This document shows positions 1 through 7,576 of a DNA stretch of 51,191 nt, piece by piece. The DNA is from Myxococcales bacterium (GTDB lineage Bacteria > Myxococcota > Myxococcia > Myxococcales > Myxococcaceae). The notes beneath the pieces were generated by a model. It made no database searches. It had not been told where the DNA came from and saw only the letters and a list, made by a program, of their open reading frames with translations. The translations under genes and the position numbers were made by a program. Every line of letters begins with the position of its first letter. Within the stretch, counting starts at the first letter, position 1. Location of the stretch: contig JADLDB010000095.1 in NCBI GenBank assembly GCA_020846875.1, forward strand, positions 1 to 51,191, written 5' to 3'.

Positions 1-1838
1 AGCACGGTGATGTTCAACGTCCCCACCAGCGGCCCGCCCGACAGCCCGCCCGAGATGCTGCGCGGATCGAAGTACGAGAAGCCGCCGGGCAGCGTGTCGT
101 TCTCCGTCAGGCGCTCCACCTTCACGTCCACCACGCCCACCTGCGCGGCCTTCGGCGTGCGGCACGTCAACGTGTGGCTGTCGATGACCTTCAGGTCCTT
201 CGCGCGCGCGCTGCCGAAGCTCACCACCGTCGCGTCGCCGAAGCCCGCGCCCAGCACCGTCACCAGCGTCCCGCCCGCGATGGCGCCGCGCTCCGGCTGC
301 ACCCGGCCGATGGACAGGGGCTCGAGGTAGGTGAAGGCACCGGCCAGCACCGCTTCATTCTCCGGGTCCGCCGCCTCGCGCACCGTGAGGTCGCTCGCCG
401 CGCCGCCGCTGCCCGCCGCCGTCGTCGCGGTGAAGCCCGTCTCACCCGTCACCGTCACGCCCGTCGCCGCGAACGTGCCCACCTTCGCCTCCGCGTCCGC
501 TGGCAGCGCGCTGCCCACCACCGTCAGCGACGTGCCTCCCGCCGCGGGCCCGCTGGTGGGCGTCACCGAGGTGAGCCCAATGCGCCACGTCGCCCCGCCC
601 GTCAGCGTCGCCGTGCCCGCGCCCGTCACCACCACGTCCGACTTCCGGGGCGCGCTCCCCCGCGCCGGCACCGTCACCGTCGCCGTGGAGAAGGTCGTCG
701 ACACCACCGTCGCCGCCTGCCCGCCGAGGGACACCGTCAAGGTGCCCTGGTCCAGCGCCTGGCCGGTGAGCGACACCGTGTCACCCGCGCGCACGACGTG
801 CGGGAAGACGCCGAAGACGGCGAAGGCGCCACTGCTGTCCACGTAAGCAAAAGCGTTCCGGTACGTGCGCGACTCCAGCGGCGTCACCAGCGTCACGTCC
901 ACCGCGCCCGTCGAGGCCGCCGCCGGCGTCGTCACCGTCAACGACGCGTCCGAGGCCACGCTGAGCGCCGTGCCGTCCAACGCGCCGAAGCGCACGGCCG
1001 TCACGCCCGAGAGGCCCGCGCCCGTCACCGTCACCACCGTGCCGCCCGCCACCGGTCCCGTCATCGGCGAGAGGGAGGTCAGCACCGGCTCGCTCACGTA
1101 GCGGTAGCTGCGCCGCTGCGTGTTGACGCCGTTCTTGTTGTACACGACGACGTCCACCAGGTCGGCCACCGCGCCCCGCGGCGCCACGGCCTTCAGCTGC
1201 GACGACGAGACGAAGGTGATGCGCGGGCTGGAGAAGTTGCCGAACAACACCTGCGTGTCTTGCGTGAAGCCCTGGCCGTTCAGCGTCACCTCGGTGCCGC
1301 CCGCCAGCGGCCCTTCGCGCGGCGCAAACGACGTCACCACCAGGTCGTCGAAGTACGTGAAGCAGTTGTTGCAGATGACGGAGCCGTTCGGGTTGGTCAA
1401 CGTGACGGACGCCGGGCCCGCCGTGCCCGGAGGCGTGCGCAATTCGATGGTCTCGTCGTCGATGATTTGAAAATCCAGCACCGGGTTGCTGCCCACCTTG
1501 ATGCTGGTGAGCGGCCTGGCCTGGCTGCCTGTGCCCGCGAAGTCGCGCAGGAAGGCCGAGCCTTCGAGCAGCACCGGCGTGCCACCGGCCGACGAGCCGC
1601 GCGGCGGCAAGAGCCTGCGCAGCGCCAGCATCGGAGGTGGCCCGGCGTCCTCTTCCATGCCGGCGTCGAACTCCTCGCCCGCGTCCTCGGCGCCCGCGTC
1701 CGTCTCCACCGAGGCGTCCGGCGTGCCCGAGTCGGCTTGCGTCGACGGCTTGCCGCAGCTGCACCCCTGCGCGAGTCCCAGCAACGTCACCGCGAGGAGC
1801 GCGCTGCGAAGCGCCCGCATGTCGAGTCCCTGGCTCAT
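1..1838 (-). CDS. IPT/TIG-repeat lipoprotein (3' end beyond window)
   Basis: Surface lipoprotein, the last visible gene of a four-gene minus-strand operon; it runs off the left edge with at least 612 codons in the window. The start is ATG at 1838, overlapping the upstream stop in ATGA, with a GGTGGAG ribosome-binding site. A second in-frame ATG at 1820 would give a tighter signal peptide. The lipobox cysteine is about residue 26 (AQGC), followed by an acidic DAG-rich linker. From about residue 165 there are roughly five IPT/TIG (Ig-like) units recognised by repeated 'GP.AGGT.VTV.G.G' motifs, at about residues 165, 248, 335, 425 and 507. Such folds usually serve adhesion or structural roles outside the cell. 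A specific ligand cannot be inferred. The frame stays open to base 1. Confidence 0.85.
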   Translation of the reverse strand, partial: MSQGLDMRALRSALLAVTLLGLAQGCSCGKPSTQADSGTPDASVETDAGAEDAGEEFDAGMEEDAGPPPMLALRRLLPPRGSSAGGTPVLLEGSAFLRDFAGTGSQARPLTSIKVGSNPVLDFQIIDDETIELRTPPGTAGPASVTLTNPNGSVICNNCFTYFDDLVVTSFAPREGPLAGGTEVTLNGQGFTQDTQVLFGNFSSPRITFVSSSQLKAVAPRGAVADLVDVVVYNKNGVNTQRRSYRYVSEPVLTSLSPMTGPVAGGTVVTVTGAGLSGVTAVRFGALDGTALSVASDASLTVTTPAAASTGAVDVTLVTPLESRTYRNAFAYVDSSGAFAVFGVFPHVVRAGDTVSLTGQALDQGTLTVSLGGQAATVVSTTFSTATVTVPARGSAPRKSDVVVTGAGTATLTGGATWRIGLTSVTPTSGPAAGGTSLTVVGSALPADAEAKVGTFAATGVTVTGETGFTATTAAGSGGAASDLTVREAADPENEAVLAGAFTYLEPLSIGRVQPERGAIAGGTLVTVLGAGFGDATVVSFGSARAKDLKVIDSHTLTCRTPKAAQVGVVDVKVERLTENDTLPGGFSYFDPRSISGGLSGGPLVGTLNITV

Positions 1839-3292
1839 GGCAGCTCCACCTTCAGCGTGTAGGAATTCGCAATGCGCTCTGAGTCACCCAGCACCCGCAC
1901 CAGCACGTTCTGTCCGCCCACGGCCGCGGCCGTCGCGCTCACCACCGGCAGCAGATCCGACGAGCAGCCCAGCGTCGTCACCCCGTCATCGGACAGGAGG
2001 CAGAGCCGCAACAGCCCGCGCCCCGCGTCGTAGTTGATGAGCGACGCCGTCACGCCCTTCCCCGCCGGCACCGCCACGCGGAACCAGTCCTGGTCCTGCG
2101 GGCACACCTGCCCGTCGGCCTGGTTGCTCATGTTGAGCGCGGTGGGCTGGGTGGCCGAGTCGTTGGGCTCCAGCACGTCGTCGTCGCAGGGCGTGCCGCG
2201 CGACTTGAGGAAGGTGACGTCGTACGGCTGGAAGGGGTCGGTGCTGGCGATGACCACGTAGTACTTCGCCGGCGTGGGCGCGACGTAGCTGACCAGGAGC
2301 TTCCCGCCCGCGAGCGTGCGCCCGGTGCCGTCCTTCACCACGGTAGTGAAGGAGTTCTCGCTGAACGGGTCCGCGTCGAGGTTGATGCCCAGCTGGTCGC
2401 CGCGGGCGAGCGTGATGCCGTACCAGTCGACGTCGCTCTCACAGAGCGTCAGGTTGCGGTACGCGCCGGGCGCGACGTTGAAGGCCTTCGTGTCGTCATT
2501 GTTGGGCTCGTAGCGGTCCGGCTGGCACGTGCGGGGAATGCAGCGGCCCGAAGGCACGTCGCAGCGCTGGTTCGCCGCGCAGGTGTCGTCGGAAATGCAC
2601 GGCGGCGCCTTCGGCAGGCACGCGCCCGTCTGGACGAAGCACACCAGCGGCACGTCGCAGTCGCGGTCCGTGTAGCAGCGGTCTCCCGCGCTGCAGCGCC
2701 CCGCCGCGTCGCACACCAGGCCCACGCCGCACTCGGAGTTGTCCGTGCACTGCACGCACTGCTCGCCCACGCAGCGCTCGCCGGCGGCGCAGATTTCCGA
2801 CTGCGTGTCCACGGTGCACTTCGGCACGCAGACGCGGCTGCCGGTGTTGCACGTCTCTCCGGCCGAGCAGTCGTCGGAGGTGGAGCAGCCCAGGTCCTCT
2901 TCACACACCGTCGTCACCTTGTTGCAGCGCTCGCCCTGAGGGCACTCGGAGTTCTCCCCGCCCGGGCAGAGGCTCACCTCGCTGCGCGGCTTGCACAGCC
3001 CCTGCTTGCACCAGCTGCCCGCCTGGCAGTCCTCGTTGACGGCGCACTGGGTGCCCCAGCCTTCGCGCAGCGCGCACAGGCGCGTGTCGACGTCACACGT
3101 CTCCTTCACCGTGCACTGGCCCGAGGTGGTGCAGGTGGCGCAGTACTGCTCGGCGGTGCACACCATGCCCGCGTCGCACTCGCTGCGGGACGTGCACTCG
3201 GGCGGACGGCCGGCGTCCTCGGGCGTCGTGGAGGTGTTGGGGCAGGCCAGCAGCGACAGCCCCGCGAGGCCGAGGAGGAGCGCGCGCGTCAT
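1835..3292 (-). CDS. Cys-rich lipoprotein with pre-peptidase C-terminal (PPC) domains
   Basis: Predicted exported lipoprotein of 485 aa. The start is ATG at 3292, overlapping the upstream gene's stop; the open frame continues upstream but that part is a shadow of the neighbour. Signal peptide MTRALLLGLAGLSLLAC with lipobox Cys17. Residues about 30-225 are a run of short Cys-rich modules with 'C..D.DC..G..C' spacing, resembling Dickkopf/EGF-like repeats common in myxobacterial secreted proteins. Two PPC-like beta-sandwich domains follow, each opening with 'EPND/EPNN ... DxDW(Y/F)'. PPC domains usually accompany secreted enzymes, but no catalytic domain is present here, so a structural or binding role is inferred. 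It is the third gene of the overlapping lipoprotein operon. Confidence 0.87.
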   Translation of the reverse strand: MTRALLLGLAGLSLLACPNTSTTPEDAGRPPECTSRSECDAGMVCTAEQYCATCTTSGQCTVKETCDVDTRLCALREGWGTQCAVNEDCQAGSWCKQGLCKPRSEVSLCPGGENSECPQGERCNKVTTVCEEDLGCSTSDDCSAGETCNTGSRVCVPKCTVDTQSEICAAGERCVGEQCVQCTDNSECGVGLVCDAAGRCSAGDRCYTDRDCDVPLVCFVQTGACLPKAPPCISDDTCAANQRCDVPSGRCIPRTCQPDRYEPNNDDTKAFNVAPGAYRNLTLCESDVDWYGITLARGDQLGINLDADPFSENSFTTVVKDGTGRTLAGGKLLVSYVAPTPAKYYVVIASTDPFQPYDVTFLKSRGTPCDDDVLEPNDSATQPTALNMSNQADGQVCPQDQDWFRVAVPAGKGVTASLINYDAGRGLLRLCLLSDDGVTTLGCSSDLLPVVSATAAAVGGQNVLVRVLGDSERIANSYTLKVELP

Positions 3293-4737
3293 GGGACGGT
3301 CATCACCTCGCCCGACGGCCAGGTCACGTCCACCGCCCGCCACACGTCGCCCTTCTTGTTGAGCGTCTTCGACACCTCGGCCTTCAAGACGCCGTAGAGG
3401 TACACGCGCACGGTGGCCTTGCTGGCCGGCATGGGCGAGAGCAGCTCGTTGTTGAAGACGACCGTCACCCGGTAGGTGGTGTCGAGCGGGTTGACGTAGC
3501 CGAACACCTCGGGGCCGTAGCCGGTGAGCGCGTCGCGCATCAACTCCGGGTTGTCGTTGCCCATGGGCAGGCCCCAGTCGGGCGTGCGGTTCTGGTAGTG
3601 GCAGTCGTCGGGTATGCCGAACAGCGCGGAGCTGGCGGTGCGCAAGACGTGGAGGTCGAGGTCGGTGCCGGTGTTGTCCCAGAAGAGCTCCACCAGCAGC
3701 TTCTGCGCGGGCGCGGCGACGACGGTGGTGCGCGCGGGCATGCAGTTCTTCACCCCCTGCGCGTCGGTGACGTCGAGCTGCACCTCGTAGGCGCCGGGCA
3801 CCGAGGGGTCGAGCGTCATCGAGGCCTGCGGCAGGTCCGGCGTGGAGATGGTCGTGTTCGACGAGAGCGGCTTGGAGCGCAGCGTCCACTGGTACGACAG
3901 GGGCGTGTCCCCGTCAGGGTCCAGGGACGCGCCGCCGTCCAGCGCCACCGTCTGCCCCGGCGCGGCCACCCCCAGCATCTCGATGGAGGGCACCGGCGCC
4001 TGGTTGACGGTGGTGGTCAAGGGAATGACGACCTCGCGCTGGTCGGGGTCGGTCGACTTGAGGCGGATGCCGCCGCTGAGCGTGCCCACACTGCCCGCGG
4101 CCACCGTCACCTTCACCGTGAGCTGAATCTCTCCCGGCAGGCCGTTGCTCCCCGTGGTGGGGATGGTGGCGGGCGTGCGCGTGGAGCCGACGAAGGTGTA
4201 CGCGGGCGAGGTGCCGTCGGTGAAGGCGATCTCATTGAGCACCAGGTCCGCCGTGCCGGTGCTGCGGATGGTGAGCTGCAGCACGGAAGAGCTGCACTCG
4301 CCGATGCGCCCGAAGTCCAGCGTCGCCGGCTCGAAGGCCAGCGCCGCGCGCGTGGAACCTTGCCCCTTGAGCACCACGGTGATGGACGGGTTGTCCGGGT
4401 CGTCCGTCTCGAAGGTGAGCGTGTCTTCGTACGCCTGCTCCAGCGGAGGCACGAAGGCCACCACGATGTTCTCGGTGATGCCCGTCTCCACGCGCTCCGG
4501 CGCGGAGATGATCTGAAAGACGCCGTCGGCCTTGCCCAGCGTGACGTCGGAGACGGTCATCGGCGCGCGGCCCACGTTCAGCACCGGCACGTCCACCCGC
4601 TTCTCGTTGAGGACCGGCAGCGTGCCGAAGTCCTGCGGCGAGGCGGGCGGCGACAGCTGCGGCTTCACGCGGCTGACGTTGGGGTCTCCACAGGCCGCCG
4701 CAACGAGCGTGAGGGTGATGAACAGCCGCTGCGTCAC
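3289..4737 (-). CDS. Choice-of-anchor D / PKD-like lipoprotein
   Basis: Lipoprotein of 482 aa starting at GTG 4737, which overlaps the preceding stop (GTGA). Lipobox LVAAAC places the lipidated Cys at residue 16. Residues about 35-125 and 130-245 are two ASPM-SPD-2-Hydin/choice-of-anchor-D-like Ig domains ('DFGTLPV...VPVLNVGRAP', 'LDFGRIGECSSSVLQL'). Residues about 250-345 form a PKD-like domain ('LDGGASLDPDGD', 'SYQWTL', 'YEVQLDVTDAQG'). The C-terminal 130 aa contain 'VELFWDNTGTDLDLHVL', a motif resembling YfaP/DUF2135-type domains. All modules are beta-sandwich binding folds without an obvious active site. It is the second gene of the operon and is probably co-translated with its neighbours. 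Confidence 0.87.
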   Translation of the reverse strand: MTQRLFITLTLVAAACGDPNVSRVKPQLSPPASPQDFGTLPVLNEKRVDVPVLNVGRAPMTVSDVTLGKADGVFQIISAPERVETGITENIVVAFVPPLEQAYEDTLTFETDDPDNPSITVVLKGQGSTRAALAFEPATLDFGRIGECSSSVLQLTIRSTGTADLVLNEIAFTDGTSPAYTFVGSTRTPATIPTTGSNGLPGEIQLTVKVTVAAGSVGTLSGGIRLKSTDPDQREVVIPLTTTVNQAPVPSIEMLGVAAPGQTVALDGGASLDPDGDTPLSYQWTLRSKPLSSNTTISTPDLPQASMTLDPSVPGAYEVQLDVTDAQGVKNCMPARTTVVAAPAQKLLVELFWDNTGTDLDLHVLRTASSALFGIPDDCHYQNRTPDWGLPMGNDNPELMRDALTGYGPEVFGYVNPLDTTYRVTVVFNNELLSPMPASKATVRVYLYGVLKAEVSKTLNKKGDVWRAVDVTWPSGEVMTVP

Positions 4738-5855
4738 GGGCCCTTTCCTTCCTCGTAGTACTGCAGCTCGATTTGTCCGCTCAAGGCGGGCACGGATTCA
4801 CCTTCGAAGTACACGACGTTGTTGGCCGCCTCGTACGACCAGCCGTCGGGCGCGCCCTGCTTCGGCGTGCACACCAGGTTGATGGAGTCGGCCGGGTTGC
4901 CTTCGCACTTCGTGCGGTCGACGCTGGCGCAGGGCGCGGTGAAGTCCGCGGCGATGTCACAGGGGTAGCGGACGCGCACCTGCAGCGTCTGGATGTTCGG
5001 CTTCACCTGCAGGGCGAACTTGCGCTTGAGCCCCACCGCGTTGGTGGCCAGCTTCTTGAGCGTCACCGAGAAGTTGTCGTCGCAGATGCTGCCCACCTCG
5101 CCGCCGGTCAACTCGGACAGCGCCTGGTACTTCTGGCCCGGCGTCGCGCCGCAGGGGTTGGTGGGCACGTCGCCCATGATGGCCGCGGTGGTGACGGTGC
5201 CGTCGTTGCCCACGCCCTTGGCCGTCTCGAAGTACCGGTAGAAGTAGCGCACGTCCTGGCTGGACTGGTCGTTCTCGTCGGTGACGAAGACGAGGTACAG
5301 GTACGCGTCCGGCCGCAGGAAGGGGAACGCCGTCTTCGTCTCGCAGTCGTAGGGGCAGGTGGGCTTCGACGCGGTGCAGCCGCGCTTGCAGGTGTCGATG
5401 AGCGCCGCGTTGGCCGCGTGCTGCTTGTCGAGGGACATGCGCGCCGCTTCCATGCCCACCTCGTAGGGGCTGCCGTTGATGCCCACCTTCACGTTGGCGG
5501 CGAAGGCGTTGATGAGGTTGGGCGTGGAGGGGGTGAGGATTTTCGGGTTCCCGACGAAGGCGCCCGCCTCCTTGAAGACGTCGGTGGTGGTGACGGCGAT
5601 GCGGAAGTCGATGGAGTTCTTCGTGAACTCGTTGATGAAGGCCTGGAAGTTGCGCGCCAGGTTGTCCTGCCGCGGCGCCATCGAGCCGGAGTTGTCGATG
5701 ACCCACAGCACGTCGATCTTCGAGGCGGCCTGCTGGGAATAGGTGTCGACGCGCACGTCGGGCGGCAGCGTCGCGACCAGGTTCTGGCCGCGGCACTCAC
5801 AGCCGGCGCCGGTGACGAGGAAGGCCAGCGCCGCGACGGACGCGAGGCGATTCAT
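4734..5855 (-). CDS. von Willebrand factor A domain lipoprotein
   Basis: First gene of the four-lipoprotein operon, 373 aa. Start ATG 5855 is chosen because it gives a clean lipoprotein signal (MNRLASVAALAFLVTGAGC, Cys19) and has GGAG 7 nt upstream; the frame also extends to 5930 without a signal. The VWA domain starts near residue 47, and its metal-ion-dependent adhesion site is visible as DNSGS (residues 54-58). The distal 'FVTDENDQSS' segment fits the later MIDAS loop. Several cysteines (for example CKRGC, CPYDCE) suggest disulfides in an exported protein. VWA domains bind proteins through a bound divalent metal, so a surface-binding role is likely. A 12-bp palindrome lies just upstream of the start codon. 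Confidence 0.9.
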   Translation of the reverse strand: MNRLASVAALAFLVTGAGCECRGQNLVATLPPDVRVDTYSQQAASKIDVLWVIDNSGSMAPRQDNLARNFQAFINEFTKNSIDFRIAVTTTDVFKEAGAFVGNPKILTPSTPNLINAFAANVKVGINGSPYEVGMEAARMSLDKQHAANAALIDTCKRGCTASKPTCPYDCETKTAFPFLRPDAYLYLVFVTDENDQSSQDVRYFYRYFETAKGVGNDGTVTTAAIMGDVPTNPCGATPGQKYQALSELTGGEVGSICDDNFSVTLKKLATNAVGLKRKFALQVKPNIQTLQVRVRYPCDIAADFTAPCASVDRTKCEGNPADSINLVCTPKQGAPDGWSYEAANNVVYFEGESVPALSGQIELQYYEEGKGP

Positions 5856-5871
5856 GCAGGGCTCCAACCGC

Positions 5872-5883
5872 CCGACCGGTCGG
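5872..5883. promoter_or_regulatory. Perfect 12-bp palindrome upstream of the VWA operon
   Basis: The sequence ccgaccggtcgg is a perfect palindrome 17-28 bp upstream of the VWA gene's start codon, within the expected leader or promoter. Its symmetric CCGACCGGTCGG form resembles operators bound by TetR-family dimers. No TetR gene is in the window, so the regulator would be encoded elsewhere. Operator function is inferred from symmetry and position only. Confidence 0.4.
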
Positions 5884-6008
5884 CCTTCCGGACGGTGTGC
5901 GACACGGAGAATGGCGGGGTTTGGGGGCACGAGGCAAGCCTTGAGCAGGGGAATCTGCCTCTTAGCAGGGGGAGGCTCCCCGGGCGATGGATCAAGGCCT
6001 TGCGCGCG

Positions 6009-6539
6009 TCAGCCCGTCTTCTTCTCGAGCGCCGCCAACCGTGCCTCGAGCTCGTCGAAGCGGTCGGTGCTGGTGTCGAGGCTCTGGAGGAACAGCTCCG
6101 TGAGGCGCCGGAGGTTCTGTCTCAGCTCCTGGGTGAGCACCCGGAACCGCGCAAAGTCGGAGCCCAGGAGTGACTGGTCGGCAGCGAGCTCCACGAAGCC
6201 CGAGCGCAGACTCGTGACGTCTCCGGCCACCTCGTTCATCCGCTCGGTGAGCTCGTTCATTCGCTGGGTGAGCTCGTTCATCCGCTGGGTGAGCTCGTTC
6301 ATCCGCTGGGTGAGCTCGTTCATCCGCTGGGTCAGGTCGTTCATCCGCTGGGTCAGGTCGTCCAGGCGGCCCGAGACGACGCCCAGCTGGCCGGCGATCG
6401 CATTCGTCCGTTCGGACATCAGGTCGAGCCGGGCGAGGATCCGCTCGTTCACCTCTTCCTGACGCGCCATGCCCTGGTCGAGCCGCCGCACCGTCTCCAT
6501 CAACTCGATGATCAGGTCCTTCCCGTACACCCGTGCCAT
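6009..6539 (-). CDS. Heptad-repeat coiled-coil protein
   Basis: Small protein of 176 aa with no signal peptide. Start ATG 6539 is preceded by GGAGG about 9 nt upstream; in-frame ATGs at 6579 and 6614 are alternatives. After a helical N-terminus (MARVYGKDLIIELMETVRRL) residues about 61-105 are near-perfect heptads of the type LTQRMNE, ending in variant heptads (LTERMNEV). This predicts a long parallel coiled coil with Leu and Met at the core positions. The C-terminal third continues as amphipathic helix. The heptads are encoded by a 21-bp DNA tandem repeat. The protein may be a scaffold or a structural partner; no enzymatic motif is visible. Confidence 0.8.
   Translation of the reverse strand: MARVYGKDLIIELMETVRRLDQGMARQEEVNERILARLDLMSERTNAIAGQLGVVSGRLDDLTQRMNDLTQRMNELTQRMNELTQRMNELTQRMNELTERMNEVAGDVTSLRSGFVELAADQSLLGSDFARFRVLTQELRQNLRRLTELFLQSLDTSTDRFDELEARLAALEKKTG
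6231..6356. repeat. 21-bp tandem repeat, six copies, inside the coiled-coil gene
   Basis: Six consecutive 21-bp units start at 6231, 6252, 6273, 6294, 6315 and 6336. The central ones are identical and the outer ones differ by one to a few bases; a degenerate partial copy follows at 6357. Each unit encodes one heptad of the coiled coil, so copy-number change keeps the frame and changes rod length by seven residues. Confidence 0.92.
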
Positions 6540-6705
6540 CCGCCGCGCCCTCCGCGAGCGAAGGACAGCACGGGGCATGCCACTCAGGTCATTCAGTCGA
6601 TTTCGGCGAACCATGCGGGAAACGCTACTCCAACCGGTGACGGCTCCGGGAGGGGAGTCCGTGAGTCGGCGACGGCGTCTCGCGCGCGAGAAGCGCCGAG
6701 AATTC

Positions 6706-6895
6706 TCAGTCGGTGAGACCGAGGGCCTCGAGCTTGTTGTGTACAGCGTGCGTCGGCTCACCCCGAGCAGCCGCGCGACCAGGGTGCGGTTGCCCTTCGC
6801 CTTCTTTAGCGCTTGCTTCACCGCGTCGCGCTCGAGGCCCGCGCGCTGCTCCGAGAGCATGCCTCCGGACGGAGGCGTGGCCCCGGGCGGCGACC
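6706..6895 (-). pseudogene. Remnant of a Fis-type HTH (NtrC-like regulator C-terminus), frameshifted
   Basis: Reading the minus strand, an isolated stretch encodes 'ALKKAKGNRTLVARLLGVSRRTLY', which is the Fis-family helix-turn-helix that normally ends sigma-54-dependent (NtrC-type) activators. Directly after RRTLY two extra bases near 6736-6741 throw the frame. In the shifted frame the expected ending NKLEALGLTD followed by a stop (6706-6708) is intact. The receiver and AAA+ domains that should precede it are absent, and the PAP2 gene abuts the upstream side. It is therefore read as a truncated, frameshifted pseudogene. The recognition helix itself is well preserved, suggesting fairly recent decay. 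Confidence 0.75.
6861..6876. terminator. Hairpin between the HTH remnant and PAP2
   Basis: gcctccggacggaggc is an inverted repeat with a 6-7 bp GC stem just past the 3' end of the minus-strand PAP2 gene. There is no clear T-tract, so terminator activity is uncertain. Confidence 0.3.
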
Positions 6896-7558
6896 TCAAC
6901 GAGTGGGAGAGCTCCCGCTGCAGGTGGTGGCCGGCACCTTGTCGCGGCGCCGGTCCCTCAGCGCGTCGACGGTGAAGAGCACGACTCCCAGCATCGCCCA
7001 CCCGGCCAGGAGGTCGACGGCGTAGTGCTGCTTGGCGGTCAGCGTGGACGCGACCACCAGCAGGGCCCAGGCGACAAGCCACCGCGAGCGACGCGGGCGC
7101 TCCCGGTACACCAGCACCGCCGAGCCGGTCGCGGTGGCCACGTGCAGGCTGGGCAGGCAACTGTTGGGAGAGTCGAAGTAGCGCAGCACCGACAGGCCCA
7201 GCCGCGACAGGGCGTGCGCGTCGTCGGGGATGGGGAAGCGCTCGCGCGGGTAGGCGGTGGGGTACACCCAGTGGATGACGCCGGCCACCGCCACGCAGGT
7301 CATGAACACCCAGAGGAAGCGGTGCACGCTCTCGCGCCGCTGGAGGCTCAAGAAGGCCACGAAGGCCAGCGCGTAGTCGCTCAAGTAGACGAAGACGGTG
7401 GCGGGCAGGAAGGGCACCGCCTCGTCCAGCGCGGTCATCGGCAACAGCCGCGGCGTGCCCAGCGGCAGGTGGTTGCCCACCATATAGACGACGGCGTGGA
7501 GGCCGGTGAAGACGCCGGCGAGGAGCACCTGCCGAAGGAGTGAGAGCTCCCGCTGCAC
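6896..7558 (-). CDS. PAP2-superfamily membrane phosphatase
   Basis: Integral membrane protein of 220 aa starting at GTG 7558, with AGGGG upstream. About five to six hydrophobic helices are visible. The acid-phosphatase core is present as 'SCLPSLHVATA' (PSLH motif) and 'AKQHYAVDLLAG' (catalytic His plus Asp), as in the PAP2/inositolphosphotransferase group. It probably dephosphorylates or transfers a lipid phosphate headgroup at the outer face of the inner membrane. It follows the SDR gene by 18 bp and is likely co-transcribed. The first and last codons contain the same 16-bp sequence (6907-6922 and 7542-7557), which is unusual. The exact lipid substrate is unknown. Confidence 0.85.
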   Translation of the reverse strand: MQRELSLLRQVLLAGVFTGLHAVVYMVGNHLPLGTPRLLPMTALDEAVPFLPATVFVYLSDYALAFVAFLSLQRRESVHRFLWVFMTCVAVAGVIHWVYPTAYPRERFPIPDDAHALSRLGLSVLRYFDSPNSCLPSLHVATATGSAVLVYRERPRRSRWLVAWALLVVASTLTAKQHYAVDLLAGWAMLGVVLFTVDALRDRRRDKVPATTCSGSSPTR

Positions 7559-7576
7559 GCGGCCCCTTTCCGGGCT

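Noticed and set aside
174..1862. Long plus-strand open frame of 562 codons rich in Arg, His and Ala
   Set aside because: It is the antisense shadow of the IPT/TIG lipoprotein; it lacks normal protein composition, while the minus frame has IPT motifs, a lipobox and a 4-bp overlap with its neighbour.
3598..4758. Plus-strand open frame antisense to the choice-of-anchor gene
   Set aside because: Its composition (Arg/Gly/Val-rich without motifs) is typical of GC-rich antisense frames, and the minus-strand gene is well supported.
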